Below are positions 54,601-64,000 of a stretch of 64,000 nucleotides of DNA, piece by piece. The position numbers were made by a program, and so were the translations under genes. Origin of the DNA: Siphonodentalium dalli. Lineage: Eukaryota > Mollusca > Scaphopoda > Gadilida > Siphonodentaliidae. The notes below the pieces were generated by a model. It saw only the letters and a list, made by a program, of their open reading frames with translations. It did not search any database and was not told the origin of the DNA. The stretch lies in contig CP136062.1 of NCBI GenBank assembly GCA_032622095.1, positions 9,885,710 to 9,949,709 on the forward strand, written 5' to 3'. Every line of letters starts with the position of its first letter. The stretch's first letter is position 1.

Positions 54601-55600
54601 TCACTACCAGTGCTACAACAGTCCCAAGGGAGGGAGCGGGTCGTTTCGGCCCAGGGTCGATTCGGGCTTGGACTTTTCGGTCCAGGGCTCATTCGGCCCC
54701 TATTCAATTCTGTTAATTAGGTAGCGTGGGTGTTAATTGGACGGCCTTTTATGTTAATTGCCTTTGATTTGGGACCGGTCTTTTGATGACATTGACAATG
54801 CAGATTATATTTGTACTTAACGTTTTATTTAGTCCGTGGGCCAATTCTCCTAAAGACTCTAGTTTAGAAGTTGGCTGCACCCCCCCCCCCCCCCCCCCCC
54901 CCCCTCCAACAAAGGTTTTTATATATATCAAATTAAAGGTAATTATATGACGCATCCAATTTTGCTTGTTGCCAGCTTCAGAATGTGTCCCAAAGTAGAT
55001 TTTTCAGGGAAGACAACTCCTACCCCTAAAATAAAATAAAAATTTCTTCGAGTACCAGTGTCAGCGTATAAAAAAATGACTGCGGTCATAAAGTGAACAA
55101 GACATCGTTTATATTAATTATAGATCACCATAAAACAACATGTGACACAACACAGGACCAATGTATAATCTAGTTCGAAAAAAATGCGATAAATATCTTG
55201 AAATTGCGAAAAATTGCTTGGATTTTGAAAAATAGTGTCACATACAATTGGCTATAACTTGTGAAACACATGGGCTATTGACGGGCAACATGTCTAATAA
55301 ATTGCCCCAAAGACCTAGCAAAACAATTGGATGATGGAATGCCAATTATCTTTCTGTGAAAATGCGCTGTGGGCATAAACTTAACCCCACCCCCTGAAAT
55401 ATAATTTTCTTAGAAAAATGAATTGTATAGTTTACACTTAGAATGCCGCATGCAAAGAAGGCTTTAGGGGCATAAAATGAAACAACGTAGAGAACGATGA
55501 AGGGGAATTATAAACAACCTTGTCCGAACGTGTTCTAAGATGAGGATACTGGTCCATAATTTGTAAATTCATAAAACCTCACATGATCACTTTTTGGTCA
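54600..55600. other. No gene seen; C-tract at 54881-54904
   Basis: A short inverted-style TTCGGCCC / GGTCGATTCGG repeat at 54640-54700 resembles a transposon end without a partner. A 24-bp C run follows. The remainder looks unique and non-coding. Confidence 0.45.
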
Positions 55601-55608
55601 ACTATTTC

Positions 55609-56713
55609 TAGGGTCCTGCGAATTGGAGATTTTGATCGAATCGAATATCGAATCGAGTTCAGGAAATCGAATATCGAATATCGAATTGAATCACATCTGT
55701 GTGTTGCATTCTCAATTGGGCATGTTTTGTCAACGATTAGCCGATTTGTGAAACGTTCTATGAACTACATGGACGAAGTTCCATCATAACTTATGTGGCG
55801 TTGAACCATCGTTTGCAATACTATTAACTTCAAATGATAATTGTCGAGAGAAAAAAACAGATTAAATCGTCAATGCGGCCGTCACAGCGATTAACATATA
55901 ACCACTAAACTGATTATCGGAACTAAAATCACGCGAAATTTATACTGTTTGCATATATATGCAAAATTTCAAATCGACATTTGGAATCACCTATTATATA
56001 AACTTGAAGATGCAACAACAGTCGCAGGGTAGCCTGTTTGTGTAGTGCTGCATGGATGCTTCTTGGACAGATGATTCCATAGATGGATCGTTGTCCCAGA
56101 TGCTTGCGATTTATACACCATTTGCATCCATCACACGTGTAAGTCCCTGCCTGCAGCCTTATCATGTTTAAAATAAACATGAATAACGGACATATTGTCA
56201 ACTGTCAAGGAATGCTCCGAAACTGAAAGTCAACTTCAAAAGAAAATACGGCCAAAATTCAGTTTTCAATACCGTGTTGTTTAAATTTTCAGCTATATTA
56301 CATGACGCAGAATCTGGGAAAGATAGACGGCGGATAACGCTATAGGTTGCTCTGTCTCATAGGTATTATAATTTACGCGCGTCGTCGGACCATCGGCGAT
56401 CTCCGAGCTTTTGGCTACGTTGTTCAAAGGCTTAAGCTAGAATCAGATGTATTTAGTCGTCCTATAGTGGCTAATTGCTTATTATATTTAATACATATAA
56501 TCACGACATACAATAAGAATTATAAGGTGCATATATACATCATTTTCTCTATTATATGGCAAAAAAACTTAAAAGATCGGCGTGTACTTGTCCGTAAACA
56601 GCCTACTTTTCTATCAGTGCATATTCAAAATTTCGAGTTGGCAATTTTGACTCGAATTCGAATCGAATTTGACTTTCGAATCGAATCGAATATCGAATAT
56701 TCGCAGGACCCTA
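55609..56713. mobile_element. Non-autonomous hAT element with 8-bp TSD
   Basis: TIR TAGGGTCCTGCGAAT on the left and ATTCGCAGGACCCTA on the right, flanked by an exact 8-bp ACTATTTC (55601-55608 and 56714-56721). Inside each end are repeated TCGAATATCGAAT words. No transposase frame recognised; a Cys-containing frame at 55929-56201 (minus) has no clear domain. Confidence 0.92.
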
Positions 56714-56721
56714 ACTATTTC

Positions 56722-57430
56722 ATATTTTTTCAATTTTTATTTAAATTTTTGTGCGAAGCCGATTATATATATATATTTCAACTGGTCACATATGACTATC
56801 AAAGGCTGATGAGTGAGACGTTTACAGAGAGTTATTTTCTTATTGTGTGCGCATTTTGTGACACTACACACAAATGACGATATATATAGCTTCGGACACT
56901 TCATATTTGATAATTGTTTTAAGATGGCGTCCAAAACGGCTACCAACATCTAAGATTTTCAAACTTACCGACACAACTTTAACTGGGTTCGTCATATGGG
57001 ATAAGGAATTGTTCATTAAGAAATGCATTCACTGGTGCTCCTGAACAAACTGAAGAACTCTAATATCTTGTCTGAACTCATGTATTGTGATGAGTAATTC
57101 ATTGACGAAAATGCCCAGTAACTGTGCTCGTCCTCAGGGTAGCCATTTAAGTCAAAATTGGCACTACTTCGGTTATTCCATGCAGCTATCCTCACATTTC
57201 ATACACCAGTACATCCTGTCATGTCGGCGGCCAAATAACAATTCGCATGAATCATTGTAGCCAATTACAAATCGCAGTAGTTCCATAACTGCATTTGGAA
57301 AGGGATGAAGTGTCATCGATGCGTTGTTGATGTGTAGGACTTTCGGGGCCCTCACGCAGCGACCACTGATGGCCGTCATGGAAAACCAATCCCATATAAT
57401 CCCATGCACCCATATATCTCATGCACGGTA
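56722..57430. other. No gene confidently seen
   Basis: A 78-codon minus-strand frame (57409-57173) reads VMELLRFVIGYN and later MYWCMKCEDSCME, but starts with GTG and has no splice support. (AT)n at 56765-56776. Confidence 0.35.
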
Positions 57431-57439
57431 ACTATGATT

Positions 57440-59050
57440 TCTATACTGTAACAGTTTATCTCCCCCCCCTGATCAACTTCCCCCCCGGGGGGGAAGTTGA
57501 CCTACATGTACGTTATCTTCCCCCCCACCCTGATCATCTTCCCCCCCCGCCTGAATTTTACATACCTTAACATCTATTGGCGTGATAGTCTCATTTTATC
57601 ATTCACTATGATTATGTGACTTAGAAAAACTATCATTGGTGGCAAGGAAGCATGTCTTTTCTTCGGCAGAGACATTATTGTTCAGATTTTTTTTATTGAA
57701 AATCACCCAGTTTATCTCCCCCCCCCCCCCCCACCTGAATTTTCCATACCTTAACATCTATTGGCGAGTTAGTCTCATTTTATCGTTCACTATCACTATG
57801 TGACTAAGAAAAAATATCATAGGTGACAAGGAAGCATGATTTTTCTGTAATAAGAGACAATAATTATAGTTCGGAGAATTTTCATTGGAATTTACCTAGT
57901 TTATCCCCCCCCCCCCCCCGCCTGGATTTTCCATACCTTAACATCTATTGGCGAGATAGTCTCATTTTATCATTCACTATAACTATGTGACTTAGGAAAA
58001 CTATCATTGGTGGCAAGGAAGCATGTCTTTTCTTCGGCAGAGACATTATTGTTCAGATTTTTTTTTATTGAAAATCACCCAGTTTATCTTCCCCCCCCCC
58101 CCCCCCCGCCTGAATTATTTTTACCTCAACATCTAATGGTGAGTTAGTCTCATTTTATCGTTCACTATCACTATGTGACTAAGAAAAACTATCATAGGTG
58201 ACAAGGAAGCATGATTTTTCTGTAAAAAGAGACAATAATTATAGTTCGGAGAATTTTCATTGGAATTTACCTAGTTTATCTTCCCCCCCCCCCCCCCCCC
58301 CCGCCTGAATTATTTTTACCTCAACATCTAATGGTGAGTTAGTCTCATTTTATCGTTCACTATCACTATGTGACTAAGAAAAACTATCATAGGTGACAAG
58401 GAAGCATGATTTTTCTGTAAAAAGAGACAATAATTATAGTTCGGAGAATTTTCATTGGAATTTACCTAGTTTATCCCCCCCCCCCCCGCCTGGATTTTCC
58501 ATACCTTAACATCTATTTGCGAGATAGTCTCATTTTATCATTCACTATAACTATGTGACTTAGAAAAACTATCATTGGTGGCAAGGAAGCATGTCTTTTC
58601 TTCGGCAGAGACATTATTGTTCAGATTTTTTTTTATTGAAAATCACCCAGTTTATCTTCCCCCCCCCCCCCCCCCCCCCCCCCGCCTGAATTATTTTTAC
58701 CTCAACATCTAATGGTGAGTTAGTCTCATTTTATCGTTCACTATCACTATGTGACTAAGAAAAACTATCATAGGTGACAAGGAAGCATGATTTTTCTGTA
58801 AAAAGAGACAATAATTATAGTTCGGAGAATTTTCATTGGAATTTACCTAGTTTATCTTCCCCCCCCCCCCCCGCCTGAATTATTTTTACCTCAACATCTA
58901 ATGGTGAGTTAGTCTCATTTTATCGTTCACTATCACTATGTGACTAAGAAAAACTATCATAGGTGACAAGGAAGCATGATTTTTCTGTAAAAAGAGACAA
59001 TAATTATAGTTCGGAGAATTTTCATTGAAATTTACCTAGTTTATCTTCTC
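57440..59050 (+). repeat. Tandem array of ~170-190-bp units led by poly-C tracts
   Basis: Eight units in two subtypes. A has ATTGGTGGCAAGGAAGCATG and CTTCGGCAGAGACATTATTG. B has ATAGGTGACAAGGAAGCATG and GACAATAATTATAGTTCGG. The order is A B A B B A B B. Each starts with C7 to about C32 followed by GCCTG-ATT, and shares CTCATTTTATC-TTCACTAT. A short palindrome (CTTCCCCCCCGGGGGGGAAG) lies at 57477-57497. Non-coding. Confidence 0.9.
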
Positions 59051-59285
59051 TGGAAATTATTATAAAATTAGTTTCTTTAGAAACTTCTTCACAAAGATTC
59101 TATTTCTTTTTTTAGTTTAGTTTCTCTTTATCCCCAAATTTGCAGACGACACATTGCATAATCAAGGTTCCCACAATATTCACCATCTGGGAACTTCAAT
59201 CTGAGTCAAAGTCTCCATAGCAGATGAGGCCAAGCAGAATGAGGTCCCCGGAGGGTGACTTTCGTGATACTAGCCCATCGTGTGT
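59050..59285 (-). repeat. Fragment of the 40606-41243 hAT-like family
   Basis: AGTTTCTCTTTATCCCCAAA, GCATAATCAAGGTTCCC and AGATGAGGCCAAGCAGAATG match 40735-40950 in reverse complement. The fragment abuts the end of the poly-C array. Confidence 0.7.
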
Positions 59286-59385
59286 GAAAATGACAGACAC
59301 AACTCGTTTGATCGGTGATCTCACCCTCTCACAGCGGCGTGACATAGAGATCCAGATCACTTTCATATGATGATAACTCCTTTAA

Positions 59386-59597
59386 CCCTTTCAGTGCCAA
59401 GTCCGATGTTTGTATCAACCCATATTTCCTTGATCATTTTCCAAATTTATTGATTATAATAATGTGACACACTGATGGAAAGAGCTCGAAGAGCTCTTTC
59501 CATCAATGTTTCACATTATTATAATCAATAAATTTGGGAAATGCAATGATCAAGGAAATATGGGTTGATACAAAAATCGGACTTGGCACTGAAAGGG
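59386..59597. mobile_element. 212-bp piggyBac-like palindromic MITE in TTAA
   Basis: Starts CCCTTTCAGTGCCAAGTCCG and ends in its reverse complement, with TTAA on both sides (59382-59385 and 59598-59601). The two halves are near-perfect inverted copies around AGAGCTCGAAGAGCTCT. The CCC start and TTAA target suggest piggyBac; the family is not otherwise proven. Confidence 0.8.
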
Positions 59598-59601
59598 TTA
59601 A

Positions 59602-59735
59602 CCACAGCAGAATTATTGTTAATTTTTCAAGATTTAGTACGAAATATGGCTTGTTGTCATTCGTAGGAAAGTTCTCAACTAAATCCTGAAAAATTACCCA
59701 TAATGCTGCTGTGGTTAAGGAGTCGATTATCAGTG
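59602..59735. repeat. Palindromic MITE (CCACAG...CTGTGG family), interrupted host copy
   Basis: CCACAGCAGAATTATTGTTA, TTTAGTACGAAATATGGCTT and CTGCTGTGGTTAAGGAGTCG follow the consensus of 27901 and 43525. The left continuation (ATAACTCC-TTAA) is on the other side of the piggyBac-like MITE, showing insertion at the TTAA of CTTAACCACAG. Confidence 0.7.
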
Positions 59736-60275
59736 TGTATCAATAATACTTCATATTGAATGATATTTACATGATAAAAATATTAAATGAAAGCTTCATT
59801 TGGTGAACATGTCTGAGGCTATTTGTTGAATGCATTTAGAAGAACAGTCTCACATAAAACTGAATGGTAATTCATAGAGTGTTTCACAGCCTGTGCTTTA
59901 CTAGCATTTAATGTGGGAATGTTCTTTAATCTGCAAAATGTTAGGGTAATTTTTTATCATATTAATATGTGTAAAAGGTTATGCCTTTATTTATTCAGGA
60001 TTTAATTTGAGTGCTTATTTATTATGCTGGTAAATGATAAAGCACTATGTTACATTAACTATAAACCAACCATTATTGTTAATTGACCATATGTTTGTCA
60101 ATTCAAAACAAACATTTGTGTATATGCATTACCTCAAGCTGGTATGTCATCATACTGAGGGAATTCTGACACAGGCATTAAATAGAATCAAGACATGATA
60201 TGAAGCAATGCTATGAGAATGCATGTACAAAAACAAAACACAAAAAAGCACAGTTGCAATAGTTCTGTTAGAGCT
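59736..60275. other. A/T-rich sequence, nothing recognised
   Basis: No repeat unit, frame or RNA gene recognised by eye. Confidence 0.45.
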
Positions 60276-60343
60276 ACCGGACAATCGTAAATTAGAATGA
60301 CCGAGGGCATAGCCCGAGGTCATTCTAGTTTGTGAATGTCCAG
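60276..60343. repeat. 66-bp hairpin
   Basis: CGGACAATCGTAAATTAGAA-TGACCGAGGGC is followed by GCCCGAGGTCATTCTA and TGAATGTCCAG, the imperfect reverse complement. Could be a MITE end or a small foldback. Reminiscent of the 9249-9326 hairpin in style only. Confidence 0.6.
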
Positions 60344-60771
60344 TCGCGAGTTCATTAACTGACAGTTTTATAATTTACTTGTAAGTAGAAATTACATTAA
60401 ATCCAACGAATAATCCCGATAAATCACGACAAATGAGAGTTTACGAACGTTTTTCTGGACAATATATAGTTCTTGGTTGATAACAAAACCACGCCCATTG
60501 ACACAGCTGTATAAATGTGTCAAAAATGTGTTTTGTGCCATGCACTATGTATACAATATATAAACGTAATATATATTATCGACAATTCTATATCTTAGGC
60601 ATGTATGCTTTTATGATATTTTTTACTCAATCGCATTTCTATTTCCAAAGGAACTGTAACCCTATTAGTGGATACTCAAATCTGTACATGATAAAGAAGC
60701 CCCTGGTGTATATGCAAATTAGCACTATAGCTTCGCTGGTTAAAAACTATTCTACGTGGGGTAGATAAAGA

Positions 60772-62178
60772 CTATGAAAATAGTTGTATTGTGGGCGGGT
60801 GTGAGAAGCCAGATAGAGGTCCTGTGGGAGCTAGTTGTTCGTAAATATGTGAGACATGACCATTCAAATTATGAATGTCAACTTGTTGTATAAAGCGTGA
60901 TATGAAATACCCATTTGGAGAAATATATGGTCGAGGGAGAACAAAAAAATGTGTTTCTGGTAGAACTGATCCATCAGACAATGGAAAGTTAGAGATGGCA
61001 CCATCTGAGAAGCAGGAAACGAGGTGACGTCTAGCTCTGGTCGTATCCACCATGAATGGGGCAGAGTCGCCATTCAGTAGATGACAAGCATTTGCCAGAG
61101 CAAGCACACCACAGTCATTAGTATTGTTCTGTCGTATTGTCTCTTGATAAACTACTTTGATCACCTCAAAACCTTGCATGAAGTTTCTCAGTAACTGTTT
61201 CAAGTCTTTTGGCATTCTTCTACTCAAACTGTCATAGACATGGATCTCACCAATCTCACAGCCCACTGTAGATATCAGAATCCAGTGGTTACCATCTATG
61301 TTTACAATCTCTACAAATTCTTCGGTTGGAACGTCATACGAAGAGCTTTGGAAGATCGCACAGTTGGATAGACCAGAAACATTATGGAAGCGGTTCTTCA
61401 GAATAATCTGTCCGAAGTTGATGTGGTTATCATTGAGCCAGTCTCCCCCTTTTCAAATTACGTTTCTCTGAGGGTTCATGTCTGGCTGACCCTTTACTGT
61501 TTTCATGATAATTCTCCCTGTTGATGGTTGATGTCGGTCAGGACCCTCATAGATCAGGCGATCCCTCAGCAGGAAGAATTCGTAATTACTGAGCTGGTAT
61601 TTCTTTCCTGCTGAGTGATGTGAGTTGATCGCTCTTGCGATTCGGCGACGCTCCTCGTACCTCGGCGTCGCAGGGGCGGGGGTGGTGCTTTCCGCCCCTG
61701 GTGGAGTCTGGCTTGGTGGAGTAGCCATCTCCACGTCGAAGACAGCGGCAGGAACCTCCGGGATGACGTCGGTGTTCCTGGTTCCGCTGTCCTCGCCGAC
61801 GGCAGGGACATCCGGGGTGACATCGGCATCCCTGCTCCGTCTGGTGGTGGTAATATCATCTTCTGCCGGCTGATGTTGCTGCTGGGTGGCCAAGTGGGGA
61901 AGAACTGGGCGTCTCTCAGTTCCTCCTCTTCTCCACTTGGCCCTCCTCTCGGCATCCCTACGGCGCTGTGAAGGGGTCTTCGCCTTCCTCTTCCTCCCGG
62001 TCTGTGTCCTTTGGCTAGCCCCTATCGAGTCCCGGCCGGTGGAGGGTTCCACTGGGGTAACTCGATAGTCCAAAGTCACCTGCAGTCGGCCCGCGTTAGA
62101 GTGCAAAGTCCATCCAACACAATGAGCCGACTGCAGGTCGCTCGGCACGAGACAGACTTGGCGGGGGATTAAATCCAT
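60772..62178 (-). CDS. Ulp1-like (C48) cysteine protease ORF with one in-frame TGA
   Basis: One minus-strand frame runs from 62178 to the stop at 60772 with a single TGA at 61455-61453. N-terminal part: a GWTLHSNAGRLQVTL strand-rich segment, a basic KAKTPSQRRRDAERRAKWRR motif and a Pro/Thr-rich linker. After the TGA comes a C48 domain: GDWLNDNHINFGQIIL, GNHWIL (catalytic His), VYDSL (Asp), RQNNTNDCGVLALANA (Gln and Cys). So the triad is intact. The copy at 62755-63472 has 16 more residues (a 48-bp in-frame block missing here), and the frame upstream of 62178 is shifted by one base. Probably transposon-associated; similar basic-motif plus Ulp1 proteins are multicopy in invertebrates (from memory). 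The TGA could be inactivation, an assembly error or an unseen intron. Confidence 0.6.
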
Positions 62179-62343
62179 TCCGCCAAGTCCCGATAGAAAT
62201 AGTCACCGAACGCTCACGGCTTAACGCGTCGAGCATAAAATGCGACCATCCCGCGAGCGCTCCAGAAGCGAATGAATACCAATGATGATAATATATTTGA
62301 TGTTTCACTTGTTCAAAAAAGTATTTGGGTATAACCAAAATGG

Positions 62344-62652
62344 CAAGAGAGATTTATTTTAAAGGGAATTGCTGCTCTTGAAAATATTGCAATAAAAACA
62401 TGATATGCAAGTGAAAAGATGTTGGCCATCCTTAGGATTAAGATGAATTTGTTGATTAATTAAGTCTATAATCTCAGGATTAATCAAGCAGATAGTAACA
62501 ATGCTCTATAATGGAATTGTTTTATTGCAATTTGACCAAAAACTCATCTTAGACATTGTTTGGTTCAACACATAATCAGCTTTATATTTATTATTGTTAG
62601 TAGGAAATTAATCCCAACTAGCAGCTGATACTTCTGATGGGTTTCACAGTTT
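62344..62652. repeat. 5' flank of protease copy 1, duplicated at 63585-63890
   Basis: GAGAGATTTATTTTAAAGGG, GGATTAAGATGAATTTG and AACTAGCAGCTGATA recur with a ~1,236-bp offset and few changes. Copy 1 stops at the N-gap after TTTCACAGTTT, copy 2 continues to unique sequence. Confidence 0.9.
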
Positions 62653-62752
62653 NNNNNNNNNNNNNNNNNNNNNNNNNNNNNNNNNNNNNNNNNNNNNNNN
62701 NNNNNNNNNNNNNNNNNNNNNNNNNNNNNNNNNNNNNNNNNNNNNNNNNNNN
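62653..62752. other. Assembly gap, 100 N
   Basis: Exactly 100 N between two near-identical copies of the same ~1.24-kb sequence. Confidence 0.99.
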
Positions 62753-62754
62753 CC

Positions 62755-63472
62755 TCAGCAGGAAGAATTTGTAATTACTGAGCTGGTATTTCTTTCCTGC
62801 TGAGTGATGTGAGTTGATCGCTCTTGCGATTCGGCGACGCTCCTCGTCAATGATTTCCCGCTCTGTTTTGTTGGGCAACGCCGGGCTCTCCTCGTACCTC
62901 GGCGTCGCAGGGGCGGGGGTGGTGCTTTCCGCCCCTGGTGGAGTCTGGCTTGGTGGAGTAGCCATCTCCACGTCGAAGACAGCGGCAGGAACCTCCGGGA
63001 TGACGTCGGTGTTCCTGGTTCCGCTGTCCTCGCCGACGGCAGGGACATCCGGGGTGACATCGGCATCCCTGCTCCGTCTGGTGGTGGTAATATCATCTTC
63101 TGCCGGCTGATGTTGCTGCTGGGTGGCCAAGTGGGGAAGAACTGGGCGTCTCTCAGTTCCTCCTCTTCTCCACTTGGCCCTCCTCTCGGCATCCCTACGG
63201 CGCTGTGAAGGGGTCTTCGCCTTCCTCTTCCTCCCGGTCTGTGTCCTTTGGCTAGCCCCTATCGAGTCCCGGCCGGTGGAGGGTTCCACTGGGGTAACTC
63301 GATAGTCCAAAGTCACCTGCAGTCGGCCCGCGTTAGAGTGCAAAGTCCATCCAACACAATGAGCCGACTGCAGGTCGCTCAGCACGAGACAGACTTGGCG
63401 GGGGATTAAATCCATTCCGCCAAGTCCGATAGAAATAGTCACGGAACGCTCACGGCTTAACGCGTCGAGCAT
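62755..63472 (-). pseudogene. Second copy of the protease N-terminal half, truncated by the gap
   Basis: Matches 61567-62240 almost base for base, offset about 1,237 bp at the 5' part. The frame opens at ATG 63472 (MLDALSRERSVTISIGLGG), runs through the basic KTPSQRRRDAERRAKWR motif and the Pro/Thr linker, includes 16 residues (SPALPNKTEREIIDEE) absent from copy 1, and enters the gap at LSNYKFFLLR. The C48 domain is not present in this copy because of the gap. A one-base indel shifts the frame just upstream of 63472. Confidence 0.7.
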
Positions 63473-63904
63473 AAAATGCGACCATCCCGCGAAGCGCTCC
63501 AGAAGCGAATGAATACCAATGATGATAATATATTTGATGTTTCACTTGTTCAAAAAAGATTTGGTATAACCAAAATGGCAAGAGAGATTTATTTTAAAGG
63601 GAATTGCTGCTCTTGAAAATATTGCTATAAAAACATGATATGCAAGTGAAAAGATGTTGAGCATCCTTAGGATTAAGATGAATTTGTTGATTAATTAAGT
63701 CTATAATCTCAGGATTAATCAAGCAGATAGTAACAATGCTCTATAATGGAATTGTTTTTATTGCAATTGACCAAAAACTCATCTTAGACATTGTTTGGTT
63801 CAACACATAATCAGCTTTATATTTATTATTGTTAGTAGGAAATTAATCCCAACTAGCAGCTGATAACTTCTGATGGGTTTCACAGTTTAACATAGATGAA
63901 CTGT

Positions 63905-64000
63905 AATTATCATTAATCCCCCCCCTGCCACAGAAAATATACATGCTTCAATGTCAACAATGATAGTTATTCATAGTGAATGATAAAATGTAGATGTTAA
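63905..64000 (-). repeat. Inverted unit of the poly-C array
   Basis: Read on the minus strand it gives AACATCTACATTTTATCATT, CACTATGAATAACTATCATT and GAAGCATGTAT, the backbone of the A/B units at 57.4-59.05 kb. On the plus strand it starts with CCCCCCC. It is cut by the window edge. Confidence 0.6.

Noticed and set aside
57173-57409. Minus-strand 78-codon frame ending MYWCMKCEDSCME
   Set aside because: GTG start, no splice sites, no family recognised; kept only as a note.

Overview
The window is eukaryotic, repeat-dense DNA from an invertebrate animal. The one clear host gene is RPL13 (ribosomal protein eL13), whose sequence reads as metazoan. The rest is a mosaic of hAT-like and TA-target DNA transposons, palindromic MITEs, satellite-bearing interspersed elements, a broken CR1/Jockey-type LINE and many long poly-G/poly-C tracts. 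The ~160-bp satellite cores between fixed flanks recall the 'pearl'-type elements of bivalves, so a lophotrochozoan, probably a mollusc, is my inference and is not proven. There are two 100-N assembly gaps (34105-34204 and 62653-62752).

Layout. 1-16.5 kb: dispersed and tandem repeats (a 180-bp duplication, a tandem array of ~130-bp near-perfect palindromes at 3.96-4.6 kb, a satellite-bearing element at 4.7-6.5 kb, head-to-tail elements at 11.9-16.5 kb) and one short ORF (8890-9096) that may be a Crypton-like fragment. 16.7-19.4 kb: satellite units interrupted by a hAT-like element. 19.7-43.3 kb: RPL13 on the minus strand, three coding exons (43294-43049, 24706-24533, 19926-19723) encoding 207 residues, split by introns of 18.3 and 4.6 kb. 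Both introns are filled with transposons: a 3.26-kb TA-flanked element makes up most of intron 2. Intron 1 holds two nested hAT/satellite complexes, a 49-bp minisatellite inside a foldback element, a 1-kb foldback made of CTGCAG-centred units, and three hAT elements with exact 8-bp target duplications.

43.5-57.4 kb: more MITEs and TA elements, then a 5'-truncated LINE (48.6-52.0 kb, minus strand). Two later insertions split the LINE, and its reading frame lets both empty sites be read. Next come a TIR element carrying a PHD-finger fragment (52.4-53.8 kb) and a further hAT element with an 8-bp TSD (55.6-56.7 kb). 57.4-59.1 kb: eight ~190-bp units of two subtypes, each led by a poly-C tract. 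59.4 kb: a piggyBac-like palindromic MITE sitting in the TTAA of another palindrome. 60.8-63.9 kb: a Ulp1-like (C48) cysteine-protease ORF with all catalytic residues, broken by one in-frame TGA, with its N-terminal half repeated across the second gap. The two near-identical copies on either side of a 100-N gap look like alleles placed in tandem by the assembler, although a real tandem duplication is possible.

I saw no tRNA, rRNA or CRISPR. Most short open frames in this window are shadows of satellites and are left out.
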